NCBI GenBank assembly: GCA_023447015.1 | Contig: JAEXPG010000402.1 | Coordinates: forward strand, 1-5,998 | Length of the DNA: 5,998 bases | Source of the DNA: Verrucomicrobiota bacterium | GTDB lineage: Bacteria; Verrucomicrobiota; Verrucomicrobiia; Opitutales; Opitutaceae | Direction of reading: 5' to 3' | Part shown: positions 1 to 5,884 of the stretch, piece after piece | Layout of the letters: each line of letters begins with the position of its first letter | Position numbering within the stretch: position 1 is the stretch's first letter | The notes under the pieces: generated by a model | Database searches by the model: none | What the model was told of the DNA's origin: nothing | Seen by the model: only the letters and a program-made list of their open reading frames with translations | Made by a program: the position numbers and the translations under genes

Positions 1-285
1 TACGGCGACGGCATCCCGATCTCCTGCAGCAACCGCGCCCACATCCTCATCCGCGGCCGCCGTTGCCCTGTGCTCGGCCGCGTGACGATGGACCAGACCA
101 TCGTCGACGTGACCGACAACCCCGGCGTCGCCGTGGGCGACCAGGCCACGCTCGTGGGCCGGCAGGGCGACGAGGAGATCACCGTCACCGAGTTCGCGAA
201 GTGGGCGGAGACGATCCCCTACGAAATCCTCTGCTCGGTCACCAAGCGCGTCCCCCGCGTCTACCGCACCACGCTCGGCACGTGA
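1..285 (+). CDS. alr: Alanine racemase, C-terminal fragment (5' end outside window)
   Basis: This is the last 94 residues of a PLP-dependent alanine racemase, which interconverts L- and D-alanine in the cytoplasm to supply D-Ala for peptidoglycan. The visible part belongs to the C-terminal beta domain. It opens with YGDG, matching the family GYADG motif that helps bind substrate. It continues with RRCPVLGRVTMDQTIVDVTD (residues 20-39), in which M30-D31-Q32 match the conserved MDQ of the active site contributed by the partner subunit. It ends with YEILCSVTKRVPRVY (75-89), the standard family C-terminus. The PLP lysine and the catalytic tyrosine lie upstream of the window, so catalytic competence cannot be judged. 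The stop codon TGA at 283-285 overlaps the GTG start of the next gene, which suggests co-transcription and translational coupling. Identity is secure from the motifs; whether it is the only alr of the genome is not visible. Confidence 0.95.
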   Translation, partial: YGDGIPISCSNRAHILIRGRRCPVLGRVTMDQTIVDVTDNPGVAVGDQATLVGRQGDEEITVTEFAKWAETIPYEILCSVTKRVPRVYRTTLGT

Positions 286-923
286 GCAGGGCTCGCCAGT
301 GCCAGCCCCATGCGCCAGCGCGTCCTCACCGCCCTCCGGCAGGCATCGGCCTGCTGATCGCCTGTTGCCTGCTGGTGTTGGCCGGATGCTCCAGTTCCCG
401 CCTTGAGCAGGACACCGCTGCGCCCACCGAAGGCGCCCTCCTGGCCTCGTTCAGCATGACCGACGATGCGCTCGCAGGGCCAATCACAGAGGAGAACGGC
501 GTTCGCGTCTACGCCAACCACACCACCAGCTCCCGCAGGCAGACACTGACCGTCGTCTGCCACCTTGCCGTCGGTTCATCCCACCTGTCCCCACTCGAGG
601 AATCGGCCGGGGCTGCGACCCTCGCGGCGATCGAAACGGTCGGCTTGGAGCCTTTCGACTTCCGCGCGGAGGTCGCCGCAGTCACCGCCCGCCTGCGCCG
701 GGAGGCGGCGGCGCGAGGTGAGAAGTACACCCTGCCCGCCGCCCGAGACGGGGGAAAGCTCGAGATCGTCATCCGCACCAGTCGCGGCACGTTCCGGCTC
801 GAAGAATGGAATCCGCGAACCACCATCTTCGCGCTCGCCCCGCACAGCCCCCAGATCGCCAAGCTGAAGGCGGTGATCGAGATCCTGGAGCGGCACCTCG
901 GCGGTGAGAAGCTCGTGAACTGA
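282..923 (+). CDS. Hypothetical lipoprotein (213 aa) coupled to alr
   Basis: I do not recognise the family. From GTG 282 the protein has an arginine-containing n-region, a hydrophobic stretch (about residues 22-33) and a lipobox LAGC with Cys36, so it is predicted to be processed by Lgt and LspA into a lipid-anchored envelope protein of about 178 residues. The mature part starts with a Ser-rich tether and then appears to be a mixed alpha/beta domain. It contains a helical Ala/Arg-rich segment, a beta-like KLEIVIRTSRGTFRLEEW, and a C-terminal amphipathic helix (AKLKAVIEILERHLGG). No catalytic motif or repeat is visible. The start is chosen because GTG 282 is the only in-frame start that gives a complete signal peptide outside alr. 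An open frame continues upstream to 63 but only as an out-of-phase shadow of alr. The GTGA overlap with alr suggests coupled translation. No Shine-Dalgarno is seen. The C-terminal helix ends four residues after its GG, at a clear TGA. Confidence 0.75.
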   Translation: MSRARQCQPHAPARPHRPPAGIGLLIACCLLVLAGCSSSRLEQDTAAPTEGALLASFSMTDDALAGPITEENGVRVYANHTTSSRRQTLTVVCHLAVGSSHLSPLEESAGAATLAAIETVGLEPFDFRAEVAAVTARLRREAAARGEKYTLPAARDGGKLEIVIRTSRGTFRLEEWNPRTTIFALAPHSPQIAKLKAVIEILERHLGGEKLVN

Positions 924-1086
924 CAAGTCCGGCGGCCGCGCACCGCATCCCTTCCGTTCGACGCCCGCCCATCGCCCCTGGATCGATCAGCAGCGCGTAA
1001 AAAGCCGCCGCCACCGCGCCACCAGACCCACCGCGCATCGACAGGGTTCGCCCCGTCCGCATGATCGCCGCCACCTGACGTCGCCC
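924..1086 (+). other. Intergenic region before the CAP-domain gene
   Basis: This is 163 bases without a supportable gene. I see no hairpin followed by a T run, so no intrinsic terminator for the upstream lipoprotein gene. An 8-base palindrome GATCGATC lies at 981-988, and the only A-rich hexamer is TAAAAA at 998-1003. That hexamer could be a -10 element, but no acceptable -35 box sits 16-18 bases upstream, so I do not call a promoter. A short ATG-started frame at 1061 stops after five codons. No Shine-Dalgarno precedes the ATG at 1087. Confidence 0.5.
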
Positions 1087-3222
1087 ATGCCCCACGTTCG
1101 CTCCTGCCTCCTCGCCGCCTGCCTCGCTGTCGGCGGCACCGTCGCTCTCCCGCCGACCCTCCGCGCCTGGTCGCCCGGCACCGGCAACCCCGACGCCGTC
1201 CAGGGCTTCACCGTCACGCCCACCGACCGCACCGACGTCCTTGCGTTCTACAACACCGTCTACGCCGCCTCCGAGGATTTCGCCGCCAACATGAACTGGA
1301 CCGGCAACGTCGCCTCCGGAATCGCCGGCACGACCAGCGCCGCCTTCAAGGACGACGTCCGCCGCCGCATCAACTTCTACCGCGCCCTCTGCGGCCTCCC
1401 GGCCGACATCACCTTCGACGCCACCAAGTCCACCAAGGACCAGGCCGCCGCGCTGATGTTCGCCGCCAACGGCGCGCTCAGCCACACCCCGCCCACCACT
1501 TGGACCTGGTACACGGCCGACGGCGCGCAGGCTGCCGGCAACTCCAACATCGCCATCGGCAACTACGGTCCCGACGCCATCAACGCCTACATCCGCGACG
1601 ACGGCGGCAACAACACCGCGGTGGGCCACCGCCGCTGGTTGCTCTATCCGCTGGCCCAGATCATGGGCACAGGCGATGTCCCCCAGACCGGCACCTACGG
1701 CAGCCCCGGCTGGTACTACTCCGCCAACGCCACCTGGGTCATCGGCGACTTCAAGGCCTCCGCCCCCGCCGCCTTCGTCGCTTGGCCCAACCGCGGCTAC
1801 TGCCCGTTCGATCTCCTGCCCGCCCGCTGGTCGCTCACCTACCCCGGCGCCAATTTCGCCGCCGCCACCGTCACCCTCTCGCAAGGCGGAACCAACGTGC
1901 CGGTCACTGTCATCTCCCGCTCCGAGACCGGCATCGGCTACAACACCATCGTCTGGGAGCCGCAGTCGCTGCCCACCGCCATATCCGCCGACATCCCGTA
2001 TTCCGTCTCCGTATCCGGAATCACCGGCTCCGGCGTGCCGACGAGCTATAGCTACACCGTCACGCTCTTCGATCCCGGCGTGCTCGGCGCCAGCGTCTCG
2101 ATCTCCGGCACCGACACCCCGGCCACGACGGGCGCCACCTACACCTTCAACGCCATCGCCCAGGCCGACGCCTACCAACTGCGCGTTTCCACCGCCAACA
2201 CCGCCGCCTGGACCGAGGGCGCCGAGGACGCCACCGCCGCCCTCATCCAGTCCGCCACCACCGGCAGCTACACGCTCCGCAGCACGGCCTACAAACGCTC
2301 CGGCAGCAAAGCCTTCCACCTCACGCTCCCGGACTGGAACACCCAGAGCTTTGTCGTCCTGCGCGACCTCATCCCGACCGCCTCCAGCCAACTGCAGTTC
2401 TACGACCGCGGTCTCTTCGCGACCACCACGACCACGCTCTCCGCCGAAGTCTCCGCGGACAACGGCAACACCTGGACCGCCGTCTGGAGCCGCCCCGGGG
2501 TCGGCCTGAGCAGCGCCAACTGGGACACCACCTTCGTCGCCCGCACGCTCAGCCTCTCCGCCTACGCCGGAAAGATCATCCGCGTGCGCTTTGTTCTCCG
2601 CTACGACATGTCCGGGGCGGTCATCAGCGCCGCGGACAACTGCGGATTCTACGTCGACGACATCGCCGTCACCAACGCCACCCAACTCGTCGGCACCACG
2701 GCCACGACGCTCTCCGGCTCCACCACCGCCTTCACCCTCGATACCGCCACCGCCGGCGCCGCCCTCGCCGCCGGCAACACCTATTTCCTGCGCATCCGCC
2801 CTCAGGTCGGCACCCGCTGGTTCGGCGACGGCCCGACCAAGACCGTCACCGCGACCAACGCTCCCACGGGTTACGCCGCCTGGGCCGCCGCGCAATCCCC
2901 CGCCCTCACCGGCGGGCCGCTCGCCGACCAGGACAACGACGGTCTGACCAACGGCGTCGAGTACGCCTTCGGCCTCAATCCCAACCGCGCCACCGCCACC
3001 TCGGCCCTCCCCGCGCCCGCCGTCTCCGGCGCGACACTCGGAGTCTCCTTCGCGCAACCGGCCGGTGTCAGCGGGATCACCTACGGCGCCCAATGGTCCA
3101 CCGACCTCGTCACATGGACGACGCTCCCCGACACCGGCAGCGGAACAACCCACACGTTCAGCGTGAGCACCACCGGTCTCGCCCGCTGCTTCTTCCGCCA
3201 CTCGATCACCGTCGCGCCATGA
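1087..3222 (+). CDS. Secreted CAP-domain (SCP/PR-1-like) multidomain protein, 711 aa
   Basis: This is an exported protein of unknown substrate with several domains. Residues 1-27 form a Sec signal peptide, with likely cleavage after LRA (27) or TVA (20). Residues about 50-190 are a bacterial CAP domain: RINFYRALCGLP (94-105), LSHTPP with His133, and VGHRRWLLYP (179-188) with His181. A domain of about 240-330 is beta-rich and typically follows CAP in such proteins. Residues about 375-530 look like a jelly-roll, MAM or carbohydrate-binding-like module, ending CGFYVDDIAV (519-528). A fibronectin-like segment (about 530-590) follows. The C-terminus (594-711) has a calcium-type loop D614-x-D616-x-D618-G-L and a terminal beta domain frequent in verrucomicrobial secreted proteins. 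The usual CAP glutamate position reads GNSNIA instead of GENIA. The start is the ATG that supplies the signal peptide; no Shine-Dalgarno is visible. The TGA overlaps the ATG of the next gene. CAP and signal peptide are firm; the other domain names are inference from pattern. Confidence 0.88.
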   Translation: MPHVRSCLLAACLAVGGTVALPPTLRAWSPGTGNPDAVQGFTVTPTDRTDVLAFYNTVYAASEDFAANMNWTGNVASGIAGTTSAAFKDDVRRRINFYRALCGLPADITFDATKSTKDQAAALMFAANGALSHTPPTTWTWYTADGAQAAGNSNIAIGNYGPDAINAYIRDDGGNNTAVGHRRWLLYPLAQIMGTGDVPQTGTYGSPGWYYSANATWVIGDFKASAPAAFVAWPNRGYCPFDLLPARWSLTYPGANFAAATVTLSQGGTNVPVTVISRSETGIGYNTIVWEPQSLPTAISADIPYSVSVSGITGSGVPTSYSYTVTLFDPGVLGASVSISGTDTPATTGATYTFNAIAQADAYQLRVSTANTAAWTEGAEDATAALIQSATTGSYTLRSTAYKRSGSKAFHLTLPDWNTQSFVVLRDLIPTASSQLQFYDRGLFATTTTTLSAEVSADNGNTWTAVWSRPGVGLSSANWDTTFVARTLSLSAYAGKIIRVRFVLRYDMSGAVISAADNCGFYVDDIAVTNATQLVGTTATTLSGSTTAFTLDTATAGAALAAGNTYFLRIRPQVGTRWFGDGPTKTVTATNAPTGYAAWAAAQSPALTGGPLADQDNDGLTNGVEYAFGLNPNRATATSALPAPAVSGATLGVSFAQPAGVSGITYGAQWSTDLVTWTTLPDTGSGTTHTFSVSTTGLARCFFRHSITVAP

Positions 3223-3458
3223 ACCCGCCTCTTCCCCGGATCGTGCCATTGCTTCTCCTCGGCTCGGCGCTGGGCATCCTGAGCGGTTGCACCCGGAACG
3301 GCGACGACAAGAACCGATCCGTCCCGCCGCCGCCACCGGCCCAGCCGGCCGCGGCGCAGACCATCGAGCCGGCGCAACCGCCCCCGCAGCCGCAACTCGG
3401 CGACGCCCCGCGCCTGCCCGAGCAGCCGCCGGCCCCCAAGACCGAAGAAGCCAAGTAG
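3219..3458 (+). CDS. Small proline-rich lipoprotein (79 aa)
   Basis: I do not recognise a family. The ATG overlaps the stop of the CAP-domain gene (ATGA at 3219-3222), giving a tight two-gene unit and probable translational coupling. A hydrophobic segment (about residues 8-22) and lipobox LSGC with Cys24 predict a lipid-anchored protein. The residue after the Cys is Thr, not Asp, which under the E. coli Lol rule would favour the outer membrane; whether that rule holds here is unknown. The mature 56 residues contain 16 prolines, including five in a row (36-40) and three in a row (54-56), with Ala, Gln and acidic or basic residues at the end (PKTEEAK). It looks unstructured, like a tether or spacer rather than an enzyme. 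The proline run should make its translation depend on EF-P, whose gene starts in this window. A convergent gene follows 77 bases after the stop. Confidence 0.75.
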   Translation: MNPPLPRIVPLLLLGSALGILSGCTRNGDDKNRSVPPPPPAQPAAAQTIEPAQPPPQPQLGDAPRLPEQPPAPKTEEAK

Positions 3459-3535
3459 GCCGCTTCGGCAGACCCGAGATTCCCTTGGCCCGCGACGCCC
3501 CGGCGCGCACCTCGCCACCGGAGCCACAAGCGGGA
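3459..3535. other. Convergent intergenic junction, no terminator seen
   Basis: These 77 bases separate the plus-strand lipoprotein stop from the minus-strand lpxA stop. The only compact dyad is GCCG-CTT-CGGC near 3460-3471, with four base pairs. Neither strand has a hairpin followed by a T tract. Convergent transcripts therefore have no visible intrinsic stop here; termination may rely on Rho or on structure I cannot judge by eye. Confidence 0.4.
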
Positions 3536-4327
3536 CTACGATTTCGCGCCGGGGGTGATGCCTCGCTCGCTCTTCTGCGCGAAGGCGAGGAAGGCGGCCA
3601 CCTCGGACGCGCCGGCCACCTCGCTGGCGGCGAGCTTCTCGATGGCCTGCGTGCGGTTGAGTCCGTCGCGGAAGAAGATGCGGAAGATCGTCTTCACGTG
3701 CTCGATCTGCTCGGGCGTGAAGCCCCCGCGTTCGAGCCCGATCTTGTTGATCGCCCGGACCACCGCGGGACTGCCCTCGGTGATCATGAACGGCGGCACA
3801 TCCTGCGAGACCCGGCTCATGCCGCCAATCATCGCCCGGTCGCCGATCCGGCTGAACTGGTGCACCGCGGCAAACCCGCCCATCACCACATGGCTGCCCA
3901 TCGTGACGTGGCCGGCCAGCGTGGCGTTGTTGCTCATCACCACGTCGTCGCCGATCACGCAGTCGTGCGCGATGTGCGTGTAGGCGAGGAAGGCATTGTC
4001 GGAGCCGATGACCGTGAAGTCGCCGTCGTAGGTGGCGGCGTGGACGGTGCAGAACTCGCGGAAGACGTTGCGGTCGCCGATGCGCGTGCCGGGATGGCCG
4101 CCCTTGTACTTGAGGTCCTGCGTCTTCATGCCGACACAGGCAAAGGGGAAGACCTCGTTGCCGCGGCCAAGCGAGGTGTTGCCCTCGACCACCGCGTGAT
4201 GGTGCAGCACGGTGCCGTCGCCGAGCTGCACGCCCGCGCCGACAAAGGCATAGGGGCCGACGACGACATCGGCACCGAGCTTCGCGGCCGGATCGATGAT
4301 GGCGGTGGGATGGATCTGCGTGGGCAT
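3536..4327 (-). CDS. lpxA: Acyl-ACP--UDP-N-acetylglucosamine O-acyltransferase
   Basis: LpxA catalyses the first step of lipid A synthesis in the cytoplasm, moving a (3R)-hydroxyacyl chain from ACP to the 3-OH of UDP-GlcNAc. The 263-residue length matches the family (E. coli 262). The N-terminal two thirds is a left-handed beta-helix of hexapeptide repeats, beginning MPTQIHPTAIIDPAAKLG. The catalytic segment is THIAHDC with His118 and His121, aligning by eye with E. coli His122 and catalytic His125. It is followed by NNATLAGH (His140) and AVHQF (His156). The acyl-chain ruler position, E. coli Gly173, is Gly169 here (IGGMS). In characterised enzymes a Gly there goes with long chains (about C14) and Met with C10. 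The C-terminus (about 190-263) is the helical LpxA domain. The ATG at 4325-4327 is chosen because the family N-terminus begins there; the frame stays open upstream but overlaps lpxC-fabZ. It lies 50 bases downstream of lpxC-fabZ in the same direction. Confidence 0.97.
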   Translation of the reverse strand: MPTQIHPTAIIDPAAKLGADVVVGPYAFVGAGVQLGDGTVLHHHAVVEGNTSLGRGNEVFPFACVGMKTQDLKYKGGHPGTRIGDRNVFREFCTVHAATYDGDFTVIGSDNAFLAYTHIAHDCVIGDDVVMSNNATLAGHVTMGSHVVMGGFAAVHQFSRIGDRAMIGGMSRVSQDVPPFMITEGSPAVVRAINKIGLERGGFTPEQIEHVKTIFRIFFRDGLNRTQAIEKLAASEVAGASEVAAFLAFAQKSERGITPGAKS

Positions 4328-4377
4328 CGGCGGTGTGGGGACGCGGGACGCTTGGCTACAGGGGGGGAGCGGAGCGC
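4328..4377 (-). other. lpxC-fabZ / lpxA intercistronic gap with C7 run
   Basis: These are the 50 bases between the fusion gene stop and the lpxA ATG. The minus strand carries a run of seven C (plus-strand G at 4361-4367) and is otherwise GC-rich. No Shine-Dalgarno precedes the lpxA ATG; the ten bases before it are CACACCGCCG-like. No promoter is visible, so lpxA is probably read from the lpxC-fabZ transcript. Confidence 0.45.
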
Positions 4378-5712
4378 TCAGTCGATCTCGCTGTTGTCGA
4401 CCAGGGCAAACATCAGCTCGGCGGAGGAGACGGGCTGGCCGTCGACGGTGCAGGTCGCCTCGGCGGTGCAGATCTTGTTGCCGCGGTTCTTGGTCATCTT
4501 GACCGCGATCAGCAGCTGGTCGCCCGGGCGCACGGCCTTGCGGAACTTCACCTTGTCGCAACTCATGAACAGCGCGGTCTTGCCCTCGGCCGACACACGG
4601 CGGAGCAGGAGGATGCCGGCCGACTGGGCCATGGCCTCGATCTGGAGCACGCCGGGCATCACCGGATTGCCGGGATAGTGTCCCTGGAAATAGGGCTCGT
4701 TGGCGGAGACGTTCTTGAGCGCGACCAACTCGTCGGGGTTCTTCATCTCGACCACCCGGTCGATCATCACGAACGGGTAGCGGTGCGGCACCATGTCGAG
4801 GATGCGGCGGATATCGAGGGAGGTCTCGGTCTCGAGAATGGTCTTGTTGGCCGGCTTCTCGGCCTTCGGCTTGCCCTTCTTCTGCTCCTGGAGCCGGTCG
4901 AAGAGGACCTTCGTGAGCTCGGAGTTGATGGCGTGGCCGGGGCGGATGGCGATGATGTGGGCCTTGAGCGGGCGGCCGAGCAGCATCACGTCGCCGATGA
5001 TGTCGAGGATCTTGTGGCGGACGAACTCGTCCTTGAAGCGCAGGGGCTCCTTCGAGATCACCTTGTCGCCGCGGATGACAACGGCGCAGTCGAGGCTGCC
5101 GCCGCGGATCTTGCCCATCTTGAGCAGTTCCTCGATGTCCTCGTAGATCGTGAAGGTGCGCGCGGCGGCGACCTGCGCGGTGAAGATCTCCGGGTCGATC
5201 GTGAGGGAGAGGTGCTGGGTGTGGATGCCGCGGTCGTCGGCCGAGGTGCAGGTGATCTTCAGCTGGTCGCAGGGCAGCGCGATGATCGAGGAGCTGCCGC
5301 GGGACACCGACACCGGCTGGTCGAGCACGAAGTACTCGCGCTCGGCCTCCTGCTCCACCGGCTCACCCTCGAGGATCAGGTTCACGAACGGCCGGGCGGA
5401 ACCGTCGAGGATCGGCGGTTCCTGGCCGTCCATCTCGATGACGACATTGTCCACGCCGCAACCATGCAACGCGCTCAGCACGTGCTCGACCGTGTGCACC
5501 TTGGCATGGCCGTTGGCGATGGTGGTGCTGCGTACCAGATCCACGATCGAGTCCACGGTCGGCCGGATCTCCGGCTGGCCGTGGAGATCGATGCGCTTGA
5601 AGACGATGCCGTGGTTGGCGGGCGCGGGCTTGAGGGTGAGGCGGACCATGTCGCCGGTGTGAAGACCGGCGCCCTTGGTGGAGACCTCGCGCAGCAGGGT
5701 GCGTTGTTTCAT
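4378..5712 (-). CDS. lpxC-fabZ: Bifunctional LpxC deacetylase / FabZ dehydratase fusion
   Basis: This single 444-residue protein has two enzymes. Residues 1-275 are LpxC, the Zn-dependent UDP-3-O-acyl-GlcNAc deacetylase and committed step of lipid A synthesis. VEHVLSALHG (75-84) gives the general base Glu76 and zinc ligand His77; RHKILDIIGD (232-241) gives ligands His233 and Asp237; PGHAIN gives His260, matching E. coli His265; DGSARPF (103-109) is also conserved. A Lys-rich linker (about 272-293) leads to FabZ, the (3R)-hydroxyacyl-ACP dehydratase, at about 295-444: PHRYPFVMIDRV, YFQGHYPGNPVMPGVLQIEA with catalytic His345 and Glu359, and the usual C-terminal hot-dog strands. All key residues of both enzymes are present, so both should be active. 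The fusion is known from Bacteroidota and other lineages and both enzymes use the same acyl pool. The ATG at 5710-5712 is chosen since MKQRTLLREV is the family N-terminus; the frame runs open to 5829 without LpxC similarity. No strong Shine-Dalgarno is seen. Confidence 0.97.
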   Translation of the reverse strand: MKQRTLLREVSTKGAGLHTGDMVRLTLKPAPANHGIVFKRIDLHGQPEIRPTVDSIVDLVRSTTIANGHAKVHTVEHVLSALHGCGVDNVVIEMDGQEPPILDGSARPFVNLILEGEPVEQEAEREYFVLDQPVSVSRGSSSIIALPCDQLKITCTSADDRGIHTQHLSLTIDPEIFTAQVAAARTFTIYEDIEELLKMGKIRGGSLDCAVVIRGDKVISKEPLRFKDEFVRHKILDIIGDVMLLGRPLKAHIIAIRPGHAINSELTKVLFDRLQEQKKGKPKAEKPANKTILETETSLDIRRILDMVPHRYPFVMIDRVVEMKNPDELVALKNVSANEPYFQGHYPGNPVMPGVLQIEAMAQSAGILLLRRVSAEGKTALFMSCDKVKFRKAVRPGDQLLIAVKMTKNRGNKICTAEATCTVDGQPVSSAELMFALVDNSEID

Positions 5713-5791
5713 CAAGAAAACGCCCGAGTGTCCGGCGCCGCCTCCGGCTGGCAAGAGTTTTGACGGGGCCGTCGGAAACCGTGGCCCGGCA

Positions 5792-5803
5792 AGTCGCGCG
5801 ACT
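5792..5803. repeat. 12-bp perfect palindrome AGTCGCGCGACT
   Basis: The sequence is its own reverse complement, and it lies in the divergent region between lpxC-fabZ and efp. It is centred 12.5 bases upstream of the TTGACA box at 5810. It could be a regulator binding site for one or both genes. A 12-base perfect dyad can also arise by chance in GC-rich DNA, at roughly the few-percent level for a region this long, so function is not established. Confidence 0.4.
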
Positions 5804-5809
5804 GGCGGG

Positions 5810-5838
5810 TTGACAGCGGCGCGGGCCACCCCTTACTC
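5810..5838 (+). promoter_or_regulatory. Candidate sigma70-type promoter for efp
   Basis: TTGACA at 5810-5815 is a perfect -35 consensus. Seventeen bases later is TTACTC (5833-5838), a weak -10 match; TACTCG one base on is no better. A start site near 5845 would give a leader of about 40 bases before the efp ATG at 5885. The box faces efp. No comparable promoter was found for lpxC-fabZ on the other strand. Confidence 0.45.
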
Positions 5839-5860
5839 GGCAACCTTTTCCCAACTCAGA

Positions 5861-5884
5861 TCCGTTTCCGTCCCTGTCTCCGTC
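5861..5884 (+). repeat. Four tandem pyrimidine-rich hexamers abutting the efp start
   Basis: The 24 bases immediately before the efp ATG read as four near-identical hexamers: TCCGTT, TCCGTC, CCTGTC, TCCGTC. The only purines are single G residues spaced exactly six bases apart (5864, 5870, 5876, 5882). There is no Shine-Dalgarno in this leader. A U/C-rich leader of this kind could serve ribosomal protein S1-type initiation; that is inference. Confidence 0.6.

Noticed and set aside
63..281. Extension of the lipoprotein frame upstream through alr
   Set aside because: It is an Arg/Pro/His-rich out-of-phase reading of the alr coding sequence and would bury the signal peptide in the middle of the protein.
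996..1024. TTTTT tract on the minus strand (GGCTTTTTACGC) as an intrinsic terminator
   Set aside because: No stable hairpin precedes the T run on that strand, and no minus-strand gene ends there.
769..3510. 913-residue open frame on the minus strand opposite the CAP-domain gene
   Set aside because: It is a Gly/Ala/Arg/Val low-complexity translation produced by C-ending codons of the plus-strand gene in GC-rich DNA. It has no motif, and it runs antisense through two genes with clear signal peptides and domains.
4361..4367. G7/C7 homopolymer as a phase-variation tract
   Set aside because: It lies outside any coding frame, seven bases is short for efficient slippage, and it is not placed between promoter elements that I can see.
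4328..4561. N-terminal extension of lpxA to an upstream start at 4561
   Set aside because: The added 78 residues are Arg/Gln-rich, overlap fabZ out of frame and have no LpxA similarity; the family N-terminus starts at the ATG ending at 4327.
4333..5763. 476-residue plus-strand open frame opposite lpxC-fabZ, and 3287-4678 opposite lpxA
   Set aside because: Both are antisense shadows: His/Asp/Leu/Val-rich translations with no recognisable domain, while the minus strand encodes enzymes with all catalytic residues.
5713..5829. N-terminal extension of lpxC-fabZ to 5829
   Set aside because: The extra 39 residues are Pro/Ala/Gly-rich, would cover the TTGACA box and palindrome, and do not resemble LpxC, which normally starts at MKQRTLLREV.
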